A stretch of DNA of 12,144 nt, taken from assembly GCA_023130215.1 (NCBI GenBank), contig JAGMAN010000051.1:1-12144 (forward strand), read 5' to 3'. The position numbers and the translations under genes are program-made. Source of the DNA: a bacterium. GTDB lineage: Bacteria > NPL-UPA2 > JAGMAN01. The notes beneath the pieces are model-generated. The model did no database searches and was not told where the DNA came from. It saw only the letters and a list, made by a program, of their open reading frames with translations. This document shows positions 11,470 through 12,144 of this stretch, in pieces; the stretch's first letter is position 1, and every line of letters starts with the position of its first letter.

Positions 11470-12144
11470 GACGATTATTCCAATTGGGCCGTATCATCCA
11501 CTTCAGGAAGAGCCGGAGTTTTTCCGCCTGCATGTGGAGGGGGAGAGGGTAGTCGGTTTAGATATTGAGATTGGCTACAACCACCGGGCAATTGAGAAGT
11601 TAGCCGAATCAAAAACTTATGACCAGGTTCCTTTTCTTGTGGAAAGAATCTGTGGAATCTGTTCTACTTCCCATCCCATCGCTTGTGTCCAGGCAATAGA
11701 GGATGTGGGAGGGGTGGAGGTGCCGGAAAGAGCCCTTTATATCCGTTCCATTGTTGGAGAATTAGAAAGAATTCATTCCCATCTTCTATGGCTTGGACTG
11801 GCAGGACACTTCTTAGGTTATAATACCGTCTGGATGTGGGTCTGGAAGTATCGGGAGCCTGTCCTTGATCTTTTTGAAAAAATAAGCGGAAACCGCAATC
11901 ATTATGCCATGATGAAAGTGGGAGGAGTGAGAAGAGATATTGAAGACAACAACATCCCGGCCATTGAAAAAGCGGTGGATGATCTGGTCCCTGCCTTGGA
12001 CCTTTTTAAAGGAGCAGTAGTTGATGACCCGGTAATCCATGCCCGGACTAAAGGAATAGGCATTCTCACCAAGGAAGATATTCAGAACTATGGCGCTCTT
12101 GGTCCCACTGCCCGGGCTTCCGGGGTAGTCATTGATGTGCGCCG
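11462..12144 (+). CDS. Group 4 [NiFe] hydrogenase large subunit (NuoD/EchE-like), 3' end beyond window
   Basis: The catalytic subunit, 227 codons visible. The GTG start at 11462 is chosen because AAGGAG lies 8 nt upstream and the protein begins with the standard PIGPYHP motif (7-13). The first nickel-binding motif is intact: R62-I-C64-G-I-C67-S-T-S-H71. NuoD of complex I lacks these cysteines, so this is a true hydrogenase, converting 2H+ and H2. Further family segments are visible: RSIVGELERIHSHLL, a Trp-rich helix, and GGVRRDI. The C-terminal DPCxxC-type motif that completes the active site is outside the window, so activity and subgroup cannot be settled. It overlaps the NuoC-like gene by 8 nt, implying coupled translation. 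Confidence 0.92.
   Translation, partial: MAKTIIPIGPYHPLQEEPEFFRLHVEGERVVGLDIEIGYNHRAIEKLAESKTYDQVPFLVERICGICSTSHPIACVQAIEDVGGVEVPERALYIRSIVGELERIHSHLLWLGLAGHFLGYNTVWMWVWKYREPVLDLFEKISGNRNHYAMMKVGGVRRDIEDNNIPAIEKAVDDLVPALDLFKGAVVDDPVIHARTKGIGILTKEDIQNYGALGPTARASGVVIDVR

Noticed and set aside
11813-12040. 75-codon minus-strand frame near the right edge
   Set aside because: Antisense of the [NiFe] large subunit, whose frame shows clear family motifs throughout.
9518-12144. Complex I (NADH:quinone oxidoreductase) genes
   Set aside because: The NuoD-like subunit retains RICGIC...H nickel ligands and the NuoB-like subunit has hydrogenase-type separated cysteines, so the cluster is a group 4 hydrogenase rather than complex I.

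Overview
The window looks like chromosome from an anaerobic bacterium with good Shine-Dalgarno sites and sigma70-type promoters. The evidence is bacterial housekeeping genes (scpA/scpB, trpS, a CCA-type tRNA nucleotidyltransferase), a tryptophanyl-tRNA synthetase with the cysteine pattern of the iron-sulfur form known from Thermotoga, and a large oxygen-sensitive [NiFe] hydrogenase operon. I cannot assign a phylum from the sequence alone.

Left block (1-2853, minus strand): a compact operon reading M50 site-2 protease, trpS, scpA, scpB. Junctions overlap or abut, and scpB runs off the left edge.

Accessory block (about 2870-5170, all genes minus strand): six small genes separated by structured spacers that begin with RYYYAAC-type and end with GTTRRRY-type boxes. 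This is the layout of integron attC sites, but no integrase is visible. Reading in the transcription direction, the units are a zinc-ribbon membrane protein; a collapsed 19-nt attC-like palindrome; a VanZ-like membrane protein plus a secreted or anchored protein; a 100-nt attC-like site; a hicB-hicA toxin-antitoxin pair (hicA is only 58 codons); a second attC-like site split by a 126-bp MITE-like element; and an orphan ribbon-helix-helix antitoxin-like gene. I read this as a possible integrase-less cassette cluster parked beside the scp operon. An AT-rich, mostly gene-free stretch (5136-5639) follows, with one possible gene remnant.

Right block (5640-12144): a CCA/poly(A)-polymerase-type gene on the minus strand, possibly with a leaderless transcript, diverges from a plus-strand operon of seven genes. 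That operon encodes a HydB-like iron-sulfur subunit, a HydG-like FAD/NAD(P) and [2Fe-2S] subunit, a three-cluster ferredoxin subunit, then NuoH-, NuoB-, NuoC- and NuoD-like subunits. The last carries the RxCGxC...H nickel-binding motif and is cut by the right edge. The operon is best read as a membrane-bound group 4 (Ech/Mbh/Hyc-like) [NiFe] hydrogenase joined to a pyridine-nucleotide module of the type usually seen with cytosolic sulfhydrogenases. A near-perfect Rex-type operator lies between its promoter and first start codon, suggesting control by the cellular NADH/NAD+ ratio, which fits an enzyme exchanging electrons with NAD(P)H.
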